The translations under genes were made by a program, and so were the position numbers. A DNA stretch of 64,000 nt. It comes from Rhizorhapis sp. SPR117 (GTDB taxonomy: Bacteria > Pseudomonadota > Alphaproteobacteria > Sphingomonadales > Sphingomonadaceae). The notes beneath the pieces were generated by a model. The model worked only from the letters and a program-made list of their open reading frames with translations, did no database searches and was not told the origin of the DNA. The DNA is taken from assembly GCF_021742065.1 (NCBI RefSeq), contig NZ_JAKKIE010000003.1, positions 1-64,000 on the forward strand. Direction: 5' to 3'. Positions 48,801 to 57,948 of the stretch are shown one piece after another. Position 1 is the first letter of the stretch; each line of letters starts with the position of its first letter.

Positions 48801-51334
48801 ATCAACTTGCGGGTGCCGATTCTGCCCAGCGCCGCAGCCCGCGGTTCGAGCCGGTCGGCGGGATCGGATCGCGGTCGACGTCATCCATCGCGATTGCCGC
48901 ACCGGGGGAGCTGACATTCGAGAATGGCCTGGGCGGGTTCACGCCGGAGGGCGATACGTATGTGATCCATCTCGCGCCCGGCGAGGCCACCCCCGCACCT
49001 TGGTCCAATGTTCTCGCCAATGACGGCTTTGGCACGATTGTCACCGAAGCCGGCCTCGGGTTCACGTGGGCAATCAACAGCGGCGAGAACCGTCTGACTC
49101 CGTGGAGCAATGATCCCCTCAAGGATCCTCAGACCGAAATCCTTTATCTGCGCGACGAGGAGAATGCGCGCCTGTGGACCCCGACGCCGGAGCCTGCCGG
49201 AGCCGGGTCCGCCTGCAACATCCGGCATGGGGCCGGGTATACGAGCTGGGAAAGTGCCAGCGAAGGCCTGGATCAGGAGCTTGTCGTCTTCGTTCCGGTC
49301 GACGATCCGGTCAAGATCGTTCGGCTGCGGCTTCGCAACCTCCTGCCGCAGGCCCGCCGGATCACGGCCACCTATTATGCCGAATGGCTGCTGGGCGCGG
49401 TTCAAGGCGAGCCGGCTCCGCTACGAACCGCGGAATATGATGCCGAGGCCCATGCACTGATAGCGAACAATCACTGGAATGACGAGTTCGGCGACCGGAC
49501 GGCCTTCCTGACGAGCACTCGTCCTCCACACAGCCTCACGACGTCTCGGCTGGATTTCCTGGGCCACGACGGCAACTCGCGCCGTCCCGAAGCGCTGCTC
49601 AACTGGGATCTTGGAGGGTGCCAAAGTTCAACGGGTGCCGACTGTTGCGGTGCCTTTCAAGTTCATCTCGACCTGGCACCGGGAGAAAGCAGCGATGTCG
49701 TGTTCATACTGGGCCAAGGAGATCACCAGGCCCATGCAAAAACGCTGGTTCGACGGTGGCAGGATCCGGCCGAGGTCGAGCGCGCCCTCCAGGAATGCCG
49801 GGATGATTGGGACAGGCGGCTGGGCGCCGTCACGGTGAAGACGCCGGATCCCGCGTTTGACACACTCGTCAACAGATGGCTCCCTTACCAGACCACCAGC
49901 GGGCGTTTACGGGCTCGCGCGGGCTTCTATCAGGCCAGCGGCGCGTTCGGATATCGCGATCAGCTTCAGGACGTGCTCGCCTTGCTTCATGCCGACCCCG
50001 ACCTGGCACGCCGGCACATTCTTGCAGCCGCAGCACACCAGTTCGAGGAGGGTGACGTCCTCCACTGGTGGCATCCGCCGCTGGACCGGGGTGTCCGGAC
50101 ACATTGTTCGGACGATATGCTGTGGCTGCCTTATGTCACGGCCGCCTATGTGGAAGCCACGGGCGACGCCAGTCTTCTCACTGAAGACGTGCCCTTCCTG
50201 CGCGGACCTCCGCTCGCCAGCGATGAGCCTGACCGCTACGCGCGGTTCGACGTCACCGAAGAGCGCAGAACCTTGTTCGAGCATTGCGAGCGTGCGCTTG
50301 AATGGGGCCATCGGCTCGGAAGCCACGGACTACCGCTCATCGGGAGCGGCGACTGGAACGACGGCATGAATCGCGTGGGGGATCAGGGCCGCGGTGAGAG
50401 CGTCTGGCTGGCATGGTTCCTGATCGCCACGATCGATGGCTTCGTCGGCCTCTGTAGCCGGCTGGAACGCAGCGATCTGGCTGAACGCTGGAAGCCCCGG
50501 GCGGCTGCGCTGGCCAAGGCGGCCGAGCAATCCGCCTGGGATGGCGAGTGGTATCTGCGGGCCTTCGACGACGACGGTCGGCCATGGGGCTCGGCTACCG
50601 ATACCGAGTGCCAGATCGATTCGATCGCTCAATCCTGGGCGGTGCTGTCGGGCGCCGGCAGTCGCGAGCGGATCGCGCGCGCCATGGCCGCAGCCCAGCA
50701 GCATCTGGTACGCGACGACGACAGGCTCGTCCGGCTTCTCTCGCCTCCGTTCGATACCACGCCGCGCGATCCCGGCTATATCAAGGCCTATCCGCCCGGC
50801 ATTCGCGAAAATGGCGGCCAATACACGCATGCGGCCGCCTGGCTCGGCATCGCGCTGGCCCGGCTCGGCGACGGCGAGGGAGCGATGCGGGTCTTCGACC
50901 GCATCAACCCGATCAACCAGACCCGGTCGGCCGAAGACGTCGCGCGGTATCGGGTCGAGCCTTATGTGGTTGCCGGCGATGTCGGCGGTACTCCCCCGCA
51001 TGTCGGCCGTGGGGGCTGGAGCTGGTACACGGGCGCTGCCGGGTGGACATGGCGACTGGCGGTCGAGGAGATATTGGGACTGCGGCTGGCCGAAGGAAGG
51101 CTTCATCTTGCGCCTTGCCTGCCAGCGAAATGGCCGTCCTTCGAGGCGACCATCACAAGGGCGGCGGGCAGCCTGCATATCCGTGTCGAGAATCCCGAGG
51201 AACTTAGCTCAGGAGAGGCGCGCATCGCCGTCGATGGCGCGGATTGGCCCTCGGAGGGAATTCCCTTTCCGCGGAAGGGCGAAACCCGCGAGGTGCGATG
51301 CCGGCTGACGCGCCGTGCCGCCTTGGCGTCCTGA
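42878..51334 (+). CDS. ndvB: Cyclic beta-1,2-glucan synthase, NdvB/ChvB-like
   Basis: Encodes 2818 aa, the usual size of NdvB/ChvB, the inner-membrane enzyme that makes periplasmic cyclic beta-1,2-glucan. Membrane spans lie at about residues 310-385; the glycosyltransferase core has TADADTRLPTG near 528 and RRWHRWVRGDWQLLPW near 673; a glycoamylase-like region follows; and the C-terminal GH94-type phosphorylase domain has GDWNDG near 2490 and GGWSWYTGAAGW near 2711. ATG 42878 lies 2 bp after the USP stop; a longer frame upstream is in the wrong frame of that gene. It is remarkable for a USP gene and this enzyme to be coupled. Confidence 0.88.
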   Translation: MADIEGADPIVAAAHELARRHRLAGLTRKPSALAAWSDLPELRGWLNMARAAAGAAEPQSSSAAEWLLDNDYHVQRAILQIKEDMPARFYRRLPGLAGEAARGLPRIYTLAHGLLHASHLQVSLNTAILFMARYQDDEPLSIAELWAFPAMLRLACLEILIIGFGRIFPDVTPPFEVGPDAALSAAADDTECVSRAIANLAVISTIQWKEFFDKTSRVEAILRRDPAKVYPHMDFDTRDRYRHAIEQLSDHGGLPEWEVAERLLVQCRADDEVAADHVGYWLVGDGRPAFEDAIDVRPLALESIGRRLLRYPAALYTAALFLAGFVSFLVPALYLALVEATATGWLLGIALTTLPATILSVTLVNWIATSLVSPRVLPKLDFEKAIADDCRTAVAMPVLVGHAEDVAALLQRLEGHYLANPDPRLQFVLLSDFADADEASVPGDADVEAALTNGIKRLNDTYGSAGNGPFHVLHRPRLYNPAQSVWMGWERKRGKLEQFNGYVLRGDLAPFSLTEGRIEALRAVRFVVTADADTRLPTGVVNRMVATLAHPLNKARFNPRTGRVATGYTILQPRVEIAPETSGRSLFTRYFGGDTAIDIYSRAVSDVYQDLFGSGIYVGKGVYEVASFERSVEGRIPENNLLSHDLFEGLHGRAALASDIIVYEGFPSGYLEYRRRWHRWVRGDWQLLPWLFPFVPGRGGTRLHNRLTWFDRLKIFDNLRRSLVPPSLVALLLGGWFVLGGSPWIWTLLAIVAPAAYLFTDVVTGLARGRRRGVLQGVLRRLGDELGRWALSIAFLISDAAIGLNAILITLWRLGTGRGLLEWTSAAHTTAHFATLDPRRAAWREMWASPAFAIAAGSALALQHAAALLPAAPLLLLWLLAPEIAYRISRPRRPSVETLGADDRLFLRSIARRTWLFFETFVRPEDNWLPPDNYQEPPEEEIAHRTSPTNVGMMVLSMLTAWKLGHIGATDLETRLRNALDALDRLERYRGHMLNWYDTRSLQPLEPRYVSTVDSGNLAVSLVVVSEACGEAVRGPVLSKALWSGLDDTLAMLAGALAADGFDGDHACGTLIAAMRHSASLAADDGAGWTDRLDALVDRDFPELQERIRKGVATAGTLQTKIIRDVQVWLERVEHHLHSMRREVGMYLPWLPLLARAPADCAEIATRIATALAGERASAEVETACAQARAPLDEFARSLDPCEAKTWAEELDSALDRAAGAHRAIHDRLNGIAQRARDWAAGMNFSLLFDRSSRLFHIGYNVTADRIDPHHYDLLASEARLASFFAIAKGDVPPEHWFFLGRPITKKASGLSLVSWNGSMFEYLMPNLFLRSDPETLLGQSDRTAVDLQHSYGASHGIPWGISESAFASMGPDRVYRYHAFGVPGLGLRRGLARDLVVAPYATVLALAARTTMAVRNLRELAGLGLVGRYGFYEAADFTPERVPEGERFAVVRSYMAHHHGMSMAALGNALCGDMFVRWFHGDPHIRTIDLLLNERIPWELPPEISRIEIREPQPVAEGAIPRLQPWIPESIGGTMPLHAIGNGRLTSRMAVNGGGGLSWQRYALTRPDRMAGDAGLWIYVRDRESGALWSATPEPVRAPATDARIVFQAHQVEYHRRDHDIALNMVVGIPHGDDLEVRRITVVNESDRPRTLDFTSYAEVMLAPPLDAARHPVFSKLFVGSELLPGTNGLLFTRRPRDAGERPPVLLHRVIADDKGFRPRGVETDRAAFLKRHGDQGSPMAMQSDELGGTTGWTLDPILAIRAEVQLPPHGRRELAFVTIVAGSRESAVEISERYATLTALEWAMSDAVADTAREMHQLGLPPDRVPDAQKLLSALLQPVPASADSQGALAADHHGRGDLWALGISGDNPILLVRAGDGERTALLRFLAAAQQLWRRRGIAIDLVIMHEGAAGYLEPVRERLIELLRDTGVQEQLGQNGGVHLVGIGHADADRGRFLERAAQIILDEAAGALHDQLAGADSAQRRSPRFEPVGGIGSRSTSSIAIAAPGELTFENGLGGFTPEGDTYVIHLAPGEATPAPWSNVLANDGFGTIVTEAGLGFTWAINSGENRLTPWSNDPLKDPQTEILYLRDEENARLWTPTPEPAGAGSACNIRHGAGYTSWESASEGLDQELVVFVPVDDPVKIVRLRLRNLLPQARRITATYYAEWLLGAVQGEPAPLRTAEYDAEAHALIANNHWNDEFGDRTAFLTSTRPPHSLTTSRLDFLGHDGNSRRPEALLNWDLGGCQSSTGADCCGAFQVHLDLAPGESSDVVFILGQGDHQAHAKTLVRRWQDPAEVERALQECRDDWDRRLGAVTVKTPDPAFDTLVNRWLPYQTTSGRLRARAGFYQASGAFGYRDQLQDVLALLHADPDLARRHILAAAAHQFEEGDVLHWWHPPLDRGVRTHCSDDMLWLPYVTAAYVEATGDASLLTEDVPFLRGPPLASDEPDRYARFDVTEERRTLFEHCERALEWGHRLGSHGLPLIGSGDWNDGMNRVGDQGRGESVWLAWFLIATIDGFVGLCSRLERSDLAERWKPRAAALAKAAEQSAWDGEWYLRAFDDDGRPWGSATDTECQIDSIAQSWAVLSGAGSRERIARAMAAAQQHLVRDDDRLVRLLSPPFDTTPRDPGYIKAYPPGIRENGGQYTHAAAWLGIALARLGDGEGAMRVFDRINPINQTRSAEDVARYRVEPYVVAGDVGGTPPHVGRGGWSWYTGAAGWTWRLAVEEILGLRLAEGRLHLAPCLPAKWPSFEATITRAAGSLHIRVENPEELSSGEARIAVDGADWPSEGIPFPRKGETREVRCRLTRRAALAS

Positions 51335-51743
51335 ATCTGCGGCTTGTCGACAAACCGATTGCTGGCAAGGCTGATACCAGAAGCATGTGCCCTTATCGCG
51401 CGCTTCGTGACCGCTGACGCTTGCGCACCGGTCGTGTGCGATGTTGTCGGTGCGCGCCGCCATGGAGGTGCCTCGGGGGACCAATCGGCCTGTGCTCGCG
51501 GGGGCCGGTCGGCGGTCAGCACCCGGAATAGACAAACGTCATCCCAGCCGTGGCTGTCGTCGTTGAGAGCATAGCAGGAAAACCCGTGCTCCGATTGCGG
51601 GGCTTTCATAGGTACTGTTACGGAACCCGGTCGGCTTTTCCGGCTGCTATCACCTCAATGCCGGTCACCCTACGGCCGATCTCGGCGCCTCGATCTCGAC
51701 AGACGTCAAACCCCGATGCGATAGCGTCGCACAGGAGCAATCG
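51335..51743. other. Intergenic, no gene
   Basis: 409 bp between NdvB and the P-type ATPase. No supported gene. GGAAC occurs near 51620 but without a CGTT at the right spacing. Confidence 0.45.
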
Positions 51744-54074
51744 ATGGAGCATGCGCACGGTCACCATCACCAAGGGGCGTTCGCCGCGGGACAGGCGTTG
51801 ACCAAGGATCCTGTCTGCGGGATGACCGTCGATGCGCAGAAAACCGCCCATCACGCCAAGCACGCAGGTACCGATTGGCATTTCTGCAGCGCCGGATGCC
51901 ACGACAAGTTCATCGCCGACCCCGATCATTATCTTGCCGGGCCGCGGGTCGCCCCGTCCGGCACGGATTGGACGTGCCCGATGCATCCGGAGGTTCGGCA
52001 GGATCATCCCGGCAGCTGCCCGATCTGCGGGATGGCGCTTGAGCCTGCCATGGTGACGGCGGATACCGGGCCAAGCCCCGAACTTGCCTACATGACGCGG
52101 CGCTTCTGGATCGCGCCCGTGCTGACGCTGCCCGTGTTCGTCCTCGAGATGGGCAGCCATGTCTTCCCTGCGCTGCACCATCTGGTCCCGATGCGGATTT
52201 CGGCATGGGTCCAGCTCGTGCTGGCGACTCCGGTGGTGTTGTGGGGCGGCTGGCCATTCTTCGAGCGCGGCTGGGCCTCGCTCCGGACACGCCACCTCAA
52301 CATGTTCACCCTCGTCGCGATGGGAACGGGGATCGCATGGTCCTACAGCATTGTCGCGACGCTGGCACCGTTCGCCTTCCCGCCGGCGTTTCGATCACCG
52401 GATGGGACGGTCGCGATCTATTTCGAGGCGGCAGCGGTCATTACCGTGCTGGTGCTGCTGGGGCAGGTGCTCGAATTGCGCGCGCGCGAACGGACGTCGG
52501 GGGCGATCAGGGCGCTGCTCGACCTCGCGCCCAAGACCGCGCGACGGGTGACGGCGGGCGGCGAGGACGAAGACGTCGAGCTCGACCGGATCGTGGTCGG
52601 CGATCGCCTGCGTGTCCGGCCGGGCGAGAAGGTGCCGGTCGATGCGGTGGTCGAGGAGGGCCGCTCGTCGCTCGACGAGTCGATGGTCACCGGCGAGTCC
52701 ATGCCGACGACCAAGGCGGTCGGCGACACGGTCATCGGCGGCACGCTCAACCAGACGGGCGGTCTTGTCGTCCGGGCCGACAAGGTCGGCCGCGACACGA
52801 TGCTCGCGCGGATCGTCCAGATGGTCGCCGCGGCACAGCGCTCGCGCGCGCCGATCCAGCGCATGGCCGACCGGGTCGCCGGCTGGTTCGTGCCGGCGGT
52901 GCTGGCGATCGCGGTGCTCGCCTTTGCGGGCTGGGCGATCTGGGGACCGGAGCCACGCTTTGCCTACGGTCTGGTTGCCGCCGTCGCCGTGCTGATCATC
53001 GCCTGTCCTTGCGCACTGGGTCTCGCGACACCGATGTCGATCATGGTCGGCATCGGCCGCGGCGCGAGCCTCGGCGTGCTGATCAAGAATGCCGAGGCGC
53101 TCGAGCGGATGGAAAAGGTCGATACGCTGGTCGTCGACAAGACCGGAACGCTCACCGAAGGCCGTCCATCGGTGATCCGCATCGTCGCGGCCCCGGGTTT
53201 CGATGAAGAGGAAGTGCTGCGGCTGGCGGCCGGGGTGGAGCGCGCGTCCGGGCATCCGCTGGCGCGGGCCATCGTCGAGGCGGCGGGCAGCCGTCGGATC
53301 GCCATTCCCGAGGTGAGCGATTTCGACTCGCCCACCGGCAAGGGGGCGCTCGGCACGGTGGAGGGCAGGCGAGTACTGCTTGGCAACGCGGCGTTTCTGA
53401 CGGAGCAAGGCGTCGATGCCGCGCCCCTGTCCGGGCAGGCCGACACATTGCGGCGCGACGGCGCTACCGCCATCTTCGCGGCGCTCGATGGCCTGGCAGC
53501 GGGCGTGCTGGCGATTGCCGACCCGATCAAGACAACGACGCCCGAGGCGCTCGCCGCGTTGCGCGCCGAAGGCATTCGCGTGGTCATGCTGACCGGCGAC
53601 AACCGGACCACCGCCGAGGCCGTGGCGCGGACGCTCGGGATGGAAGAGGTCGAGGCCGATGTGCTCCCCGAGCGCAAGAGCGCCGTCGTCGACCGGCTGA
53701 AGCGCGAGGGCCGCATCGTTGCGATGGCCGGGGATGGCGTCAACGACGCGCCCGCGCTGGCCGCTGCCGAAGTGGGGATCGCGATGGGCTCGGGCACCGA
53801 TGTCGCGATCGAGAGCGCGGGCATCACTCTGGTCAAGGGCGACCTGATGGGGATCGTTCGCGCGCGCCGGCTCAGCCAGGCGACCATGTCCAATATCCGC
53901 CAGAATCTGGTCTTCGCGTTCATCTACAATGCGGCGGGCATACCGCTTGCGGCGGGTCTGCTCTATCCGCTCTTCGGAGTCCTTCTATCGCCGATGTTCG
54001 CCGCCGCCGCGATGGCGCTGTCTTCGGTCAGCGTGGTGACCAACGCGCTTCGGCTCAACCGGCAGCGGCTCTGA
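51744..54074 (+). CDS. Copper-type P1B ATPase with YHS domain
   Basis: Encodes 776 aa: a His-rich N-terminus, a YHS-type metal domain ([19 protein letters not shown]), a heavy-metal-binding motif ([20 protein letters not shown]), then a P1B ATPase with TGES near 316, the transport site CPCALG near 420, DKTGT near 465 and GDGVNDAP near 663. The CPC motif is typical of copper/silver exporters (P1B-1). No chaperone or CueR gene is adjacent. Confidence 0.92.
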   Translation: MEHAHGHHHQGAFAAGQALTKDPVCGMTVDAQKTAHHAKHAGTDWHFCSAGCHDKFIADPDHYLAGPRVAPSGTDWTCPMHPEVRQDHPGSCPICGMALEPAMVTADTGPSPELAYMTRRFWIAPVLTLPVFVLEMGSHVFPALHHLVPMRISAWVQLVLATPVVLWGGWPFFERGWASLRTRHLNMFTLVAMGTGIAWSYSIVATLAPFAFPPAFRSPDGTVAIYFEAAAVITVLVLLGQVLELRARERTSGAIRALLDLAPKTARRVTAGGEDEDVELDRIVVGDRLRVRPGEKVPVDAVVEEGRSSLDESMVTGESMPTTKAVGDTVIGGTLNQTGGLVVRADKVGRDTMLARIVQMVAAAQRSRAPIQRMADRVAGWFVPAVLAIAVLAFAGWAIWGPEPRFAYGLVAAVAVLIIACPCALGLATPMSIMVGIGRGASLGVLIKNAEALERMEKVDTLVVDKTGTLTEGRPSVIRIVAAPGFDEEEVLRLAAGVERASGHPLARAIVEAAGSRRIAIPEVSDFDSPTGKGALGTVEGRRVLLGNAAFLTEQGVDAAPLSGQADTLRRDGATAIFAALDGLAAGVLAIADPIKTTTPEALAALRAEGIRVVMLTGDNRTTAEAVARTLGMEEVEADVLPERKSAVVDRLKREGRIVAMAGDGVNDAPALAAAEVGIAMGSGTDVAIESAGITLVKGDLMGIVRARRLSQATMSNIRQNLVFAFIYNAAGIPLAAGLLYPLFGVLLSPMFAAAAMALSSVSVVTNALRLNRQRL

Positions 54075-54121
54075 GCGGCGGCCGGCTGGGATGAACAGGT
54101 CGCCGCTCCGAGGCGAAGCGG

Positions 54122-54679
54122 TCAGCCGATCAAGCGCAGCTGGGGAGGGCGGCGCGGGACGGGTGCGGCGGATGCGGCGGGATGGCCGATAATGATCGGG
54201 GCAACCGGAACGAAATTGTCCGGCACGCCCAGTGCACGCTTGCCCTCCGCCGTCTCGAGCCATCGCTGGGCAAAGCCGATCCAGCACGATCCCAGGCCCT
54301 GCGCGTGAGCAGCGAGCATCAAATTCTCGGCCGCCAGCGTGGCATTTTCGACAGCCCACGCCCCCATGCGTGCCGAGATGGTGATGAGCACGGGCGCGTG
54401 ATAGAAGACGTGGAAATCGGGGCTTTCGAGACTCTCGTGGAGATGCTCCGGAAAGGATACGCTCGGCACCGTCGCGGTCATATGCGCCTTTGCCGCCGTG
54501 GAAATCCGGTCGAGCAGCTGTGTGTTTTGAATAATGGTAAAGTCCCAGGGCTGTTCGTTGACAGCGCTGGGCGCCTGAATGGCGGCATCGACCAGCCTTT
54601 CCAGCACTTCCTTCGGGACAGGAGCCGCTGTGTAGGCACGCGTCGCGCGGCGTCCGTAGATCGCATCGGTCAGATCCAT
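54122..54679 (-). CDS. Nitroreductase family protein
   Basis: Encodes 185 aa of the FMN-dependent nitroreductase fold: IYGRRATRAYTAAPVP, APSAVNEQPWDFTII, then AAENLMLAAHAQGLGSCWIGF. It reduces nitro compounds or quinones with NAD(P)H. ATG 54679 follows GGAG and is preferred over a longer frame. Mycobacterial dormancy nitroreductases (Acg-like) belong to the same superfamily. Confidence 0.88.
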   Translation of the reverse strand: MDLTDAIYGRRATRAYTAAPVPKEVLERLVDAAIQAPSAVNEQPWDFTIIQNTQLLDRISTAAKAHMTATVPSVSFPEHLHESLESPDFHVFYHAPVLITISARMGAWAVENATLAAENLMLAAHAQGLGSCWIGFAQRWLETAEGKRALGVPDNFVPVAPIIIGHPAASAAPVPRRPPQLRLIG

Positions 54680-54997
54680 CTCATGCACTCCGCAATAGAT
54701 TGAGCTCGTATTACGTCCGATTCCACTGGCCTCCCGCGCGGAGCGCGGGGTCCGCGGACTCTCAGTTGGTCCAGATTCGATCGGAAATGCAGTGTCTCCT
54801 ATCCGTATAAGAACGGAGTGTCCGGCCCGTCGGTGGGAATAAAGTGCCTGCAAAATTCTCTTTTGAGCGGTTCCCAGGATGGACAGGATCGACGTGGTGG
54901 CGAGGCCGGGAGCAAGGAGGCCTAAATCGGCCGCCGCGGTCATTCTGGATTGCCTTATGTGGCGCAACCACAGCCAATCGCCGCGCGGGGATATGGC
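54680..54997. other. Divergent promoter region
   Basis: About 318 bp between the nitroreductase gene and the ABC ATPase gene. Neither strand shows an EcfG or RpoH consensus. Overlapping frames are shadows. Confidence 0.45.
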
Positions 54998-55855
54998 ATG
55001 ACGGAGCCAGCGAGATCGATAGATCACAGTGCGGTGCCTGGAGTCTCCACGGGGGAGGCGGCCCTGGTCATTCAAACTTCGGGACTATCGAAATCGTTCG
55101 ACCGCCGGATTGTGGTGGACCGTGTCGATCTGAAAATCCGCAGCCGGGAGATTTTCGGGCTGATCGGGCCGAACGGCGCGGGCAAGTCGACATTGATCAA
55201 GATGCTCACGACCTTGCTACCGCCATCTGCCGGCAGCGCCCGGGTCGCCGGCTATGATCTGACTCGAGAGCCCAGGGCGGTGCGCAGTCACATCGGATAC
55301 GTTCCCCAGCTGCTGTCCGCCGATGGCTCCTTGACCGGCTACGAAAATCTTCTTCTCTCCGCGCGCCTGTATCTCATTCCTCGTGTCGAGCGTGCACAGC
55401 GGATCAGGGAAGCTCTTGAACGAACAGAGCTGACCGATGCCGCCGATCGACTGGCGCAGCATTACTCTGGCGGCATGCTCCGCCGACTCGAAATCGCCCA
55501 GAGCACGATGCATCGGCCCGCGCTGCTCATCATGGACGAACCCACGGTCGGCCTCGATCCGGTGGCCCGCAACACGGTGTGGACCCACGTCCGCGATCTT
55601 CGCGACAGCTACGGGACGACAATCCTGCTGACGACGCATGTCATGGAGGAAGCCGATGCGCTGTGCGACCGGGTCGGCATCCTGCACGGCGGGAGGCTCG
55701 AGACGGTGGGAACGCCAGCCGAGCTGAAGGCCGAGATCGGCGCGGACGCCACGCTCGACGACGTCTTTGCACGTATCGCAGGAAGCGACGAGCGGACGGG
55801 CGGCGACATCCATGACGTCGCCCAGACGCGCCGGAGTGCGGCCGAGCATGGCTGA
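54998..55855 (+). CDS. ABC transporter ATPase, DrrA-like
   Basis: Encodes 285 aa: Walker A GPNGAGKST, signature YSGGMLRRLEIA, Walker B LLIMDEPTVGLD and LTTHVMEEAD. The family includes daunorubicin-resistance-type exporters. It opens MTEPARSID at ATG 54998. It overlaps the permease by 8 bp, and the pair forms one exporter. Confidence 0.9.
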   Translation: MTEPARSIDHSAVPGVSTGEAALVIQTSGLSKSFDRRIVVDRVDLKIRSREIFGLIGPNGAGKSTLIKMLTTLLPPSAGSARVAGYDLTREPRAVRSHIGYVPQLLSADGSLTGYENLLLSARLYLIPRVERAQRIREALERTELTDAADRLAQHYSGGMLRRLEIAQSTMHRPALLIMDEPTVGLDPVARNTVWTHVRDLRDSYGTTILLTTHVMEEADALCDRVGILHGGRLETVGTPAELKAEIGADATLDDVFARIAGSDERTGGDIHDVAQTRRSAAEHG

Positions 55856-56636
55856 CATCACTCGCATCGGGAACTATGCCACGGAGGTCCATGCGGTGGC
55901 GGACGCCGAGGTGCGCAAGCTCCGGCATGACCCGACTGAACTGCTCACCCGCGCCATCCAGCCGGCGATCTGGCTCGTGCTATTCGGCGAGGTGATGGCA
56001 CAGGTCCGCGGGCTGACGAGCGGCAATGGGCGGTATCTCGATTTCCTTGCTCCGGGCATTCTCGCCCAGAGCGTCCTGTTCGCGGCGATCTTCTATGGCA
56101 TCGCGGTCATCTGGGAGCGCGACCTCGGCGTCCTTCATCGCTACATGGTCAGTCCGGCGCCCCGCAGCGCCCTTGTCCTCGGGAAGGCGATTTCCTCGGC
56201 GGTTCGGGGCCTTTCACAGGCAATCATCGTCTATGTGCTCGCATTGGCGCTGGGCATCGCGATCGATCTCCATGTCCCGCATCTCCTCGGGGTTGCCGCG
56301 CTGATCGTCCTGGGCTCGGGTCTGTTCTCGACTTTCTCGCTCATCATTGCCTGTATCGTGCGCACCCGGGAGCGATTCATGGGGATAGGGCAGGTGCTGA
56401 CCATGCCGATTTTCTTCGCCAGCAATGCCATCTATCCGATCGAGATCATGCCCGGATGGCTCAGGGCGATTTCGCGCGCGAATCCGCTCACCTATGAGGT
56501 CGATGCCCTGCGGGCGCTGATGCTGACCGGGGAGGCGAGCAAGTTCGGCGTCGGCATCGATTGCCTCGTGCTCGTTGCGATCTCCAGCCTTCTCGTCGTC
56601 ATCGCCACGCGTATGTATCCTCGCATGACGACATAG
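55848..56636 (+). CDS. ABC-2 type transporter permease
   Basis: Encodes 262 aa with about six membrane helices: LTRAIQPAIWLVLFGEVM, the PLRALVLGK-like APRSALVLGKAISS loop and FASNAIYPIEIMPGWL near the C-terminus, as in ABC-2 permeases. The start at 55848 lies inside the ATPase stop. The substrate is unknown. Confidence 0.9.
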   Translation: MADITRIGNYATEVHAVADAEVRKLRHDPTELLTRAIQPAIWLVLFGEVMAQVRGLTSGNGRYLDFLAPGILAQSVLFAAIFYGIAVIWERDLGVLHRYMVSPAPRSALVLGKAISSAVRGLSQAIIVYVLALALGIAIDLHVPHLLGVAALIVLGSGLFSTFSLIIACIVRTRERFMGIGQVLTMPIFFASNAIYPIEIMPGWLRAISRANPLTYEVDALRALMLTGEASKFGVGIDCLVLVAISSLLVVIATRMYPRMTT

Positions 56637-56742
56637 CATGGAGCGCGAGGGCGATGGGAAGTGCTGGTGCCTTTGGCCCGGAGCCCGGCCGAATTGCGAC
56701 ATCGTGGCGCACCCGCGAGACGGCAGCATGAAGGGAACGGCA

Positions 56743-57300
56743 ATGCGTGGACCTGACGACCGCGGTCCGATGCGGCCATTTCCATTGTCCGAGGTCTACC
56801 GTCTGCTCGAGCCGGGTCCGGTGGTGCTGCTGACGACGGCGCATCAAGGTCGAAGCAATGTGATGACCATGTCCTGGCATATGATGGTCGAGTTCACACC
56901 GCCATTGATCGCCTGTACTGTCAGCGATGCCGACTTCAGTTTCGTCGCCCTGCGCGCGACAAGCGAATGCGTGATCGCGGTCCCGGCAATGGAACTCGCA
57001 TCCAAGGTTGTGGAGATCGGCAATTGCTCCGGTCGCGATGTCGACAAGTTCGCGGCGACCGGTTTGACGCAACTGCCAGCCGCCGCGGTGACTGCACCAT
57101 TGGTTGCGGAATGTTTCGCCAATCTCGAATGCCGGGTCGTCGAGACGAGCCTGGTCGGCAAATATAATCTGTTCGTTCTGGAGGTCGTCGCGGCCTGGCA
57201 TGATCCTGCCCGGGACAATTCGCGGACGATCCATCATCGCGGCCACGGCACGTTCATCGTGGATGGCGAGACGATCCTTCTGCCGTCGAGGATGCCCTGA
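56743..57300 (+). CDS. Flavin reductase-like protein
   Basis: Encodes 185 aa: PVVLLTTAHQGRSNVMTMSWHM, FVALRATSECVIAVP and the C-terminal FLVEV-like VLEVVAA. It matches the FMN-binding split-barrel flavin reductase family (related to HpaC, RutF). ATG 56743 follows AAGGGA; a start at 56728 is possible. It may supply reduced flavin to the nitroreductase. Confidence 0.85.
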   Translation: MRGPDDRGPMRPFPLSEVYRLLEPGPVVLLTTAHQGRSNVMTMSWHMMVEFTPPLIACTVSDADFSFVALRATSECVIAVPAMELASKVVEIGNCSGRDVDKFAATGLTQLPAAAVTAPLVAECFANLECRVVETSLVGKYNLFVLEVVAAWHDPARDNSRTIHHRGHGTFIVDGETILLPSRMP

Positions 57301-57525
57301 TTTCAAGACGGAGCATGGGCGAGGAGTTTGGGGTCAATACGTATGGCGCATCTTCCGTACGCGCGGGATGCTGACAAGCTGAAAGGACCAAAATGCTTGT
57401 ACGAAATGAGATACTCTGGCGCATCGCGCGTTCGGAGTGGGTCGGAACACAAAAACGATAAACCACATTCGGGCTTTTGATTGCGGGCGAGCGAGACGCG
57501 CCCCGGCCCCGCTGAGGAAATGCCA

Positions 57526-57948
57526 ATGGCTGTCATGGGTTCACGAAACTGGATGTGGTCCGAGGCGATTGCGATGCTTGAACGGGTCGAGCGGCTACAT
57601 CGCCAGAGCTTCGAGCCAGAATCGTCGAAGACGCTGCCATGCTGGGAGCCGCCAGTCGACGTGCTGGAGACGGATCGAGAGATACTCATCCTCGTCGCGC
57701 TGCCTGGCGTCGACCCTGAGCAGGTGGCCGTGACGATCGAGAAGGGCACGCTTCTGGTCATCGGACAACGAGTCCTGCCGCCCGAACTGCGCACAGCCGT
57801 CATCCATCGGCTGGAACTGCCGCAGGGACGGTTCGAACGGCGGCTGCCGTTGCCCGCGGGGCGCTACGACGCCGTGCGAAAGCTCGGCGTCAACGGCTGC
57901 CTGCTGGTGGGCTTGCGCAAGGTATCCGACATAGGAAGTCGCCCGTGA
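57526..57948 (+). CDS. Divergent Hsp20 small heat-shock protein
   Basis: Encodes 140 aa with a short alpha-crystallin domain: EPPVDVLETDREILILVALPG, VAVTIEKGTLLVIGQR, then VNGCLLVGLRK. It is a divergent Hsp20 lacking the usual C-terminal IxI anchor. ATG 57526 follows GAGGAA; ATG 57520 is also possible. It overlaps lon by 4 bp (GTGA), so the two are coupled. Confidence 0.8.
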   Translation: MAVMGSRNWMWSEAIAMLERVERLHRQSFEPESSKTLPCWEPPVDVLETDREILILVALPGVDPEQVAVTIEKGTLLVIGQRVLPPELRTAVIHRLELPQGRFERRLPLPAGRYDAVRKLGVNGCLLVGLRKVSDIGSRP

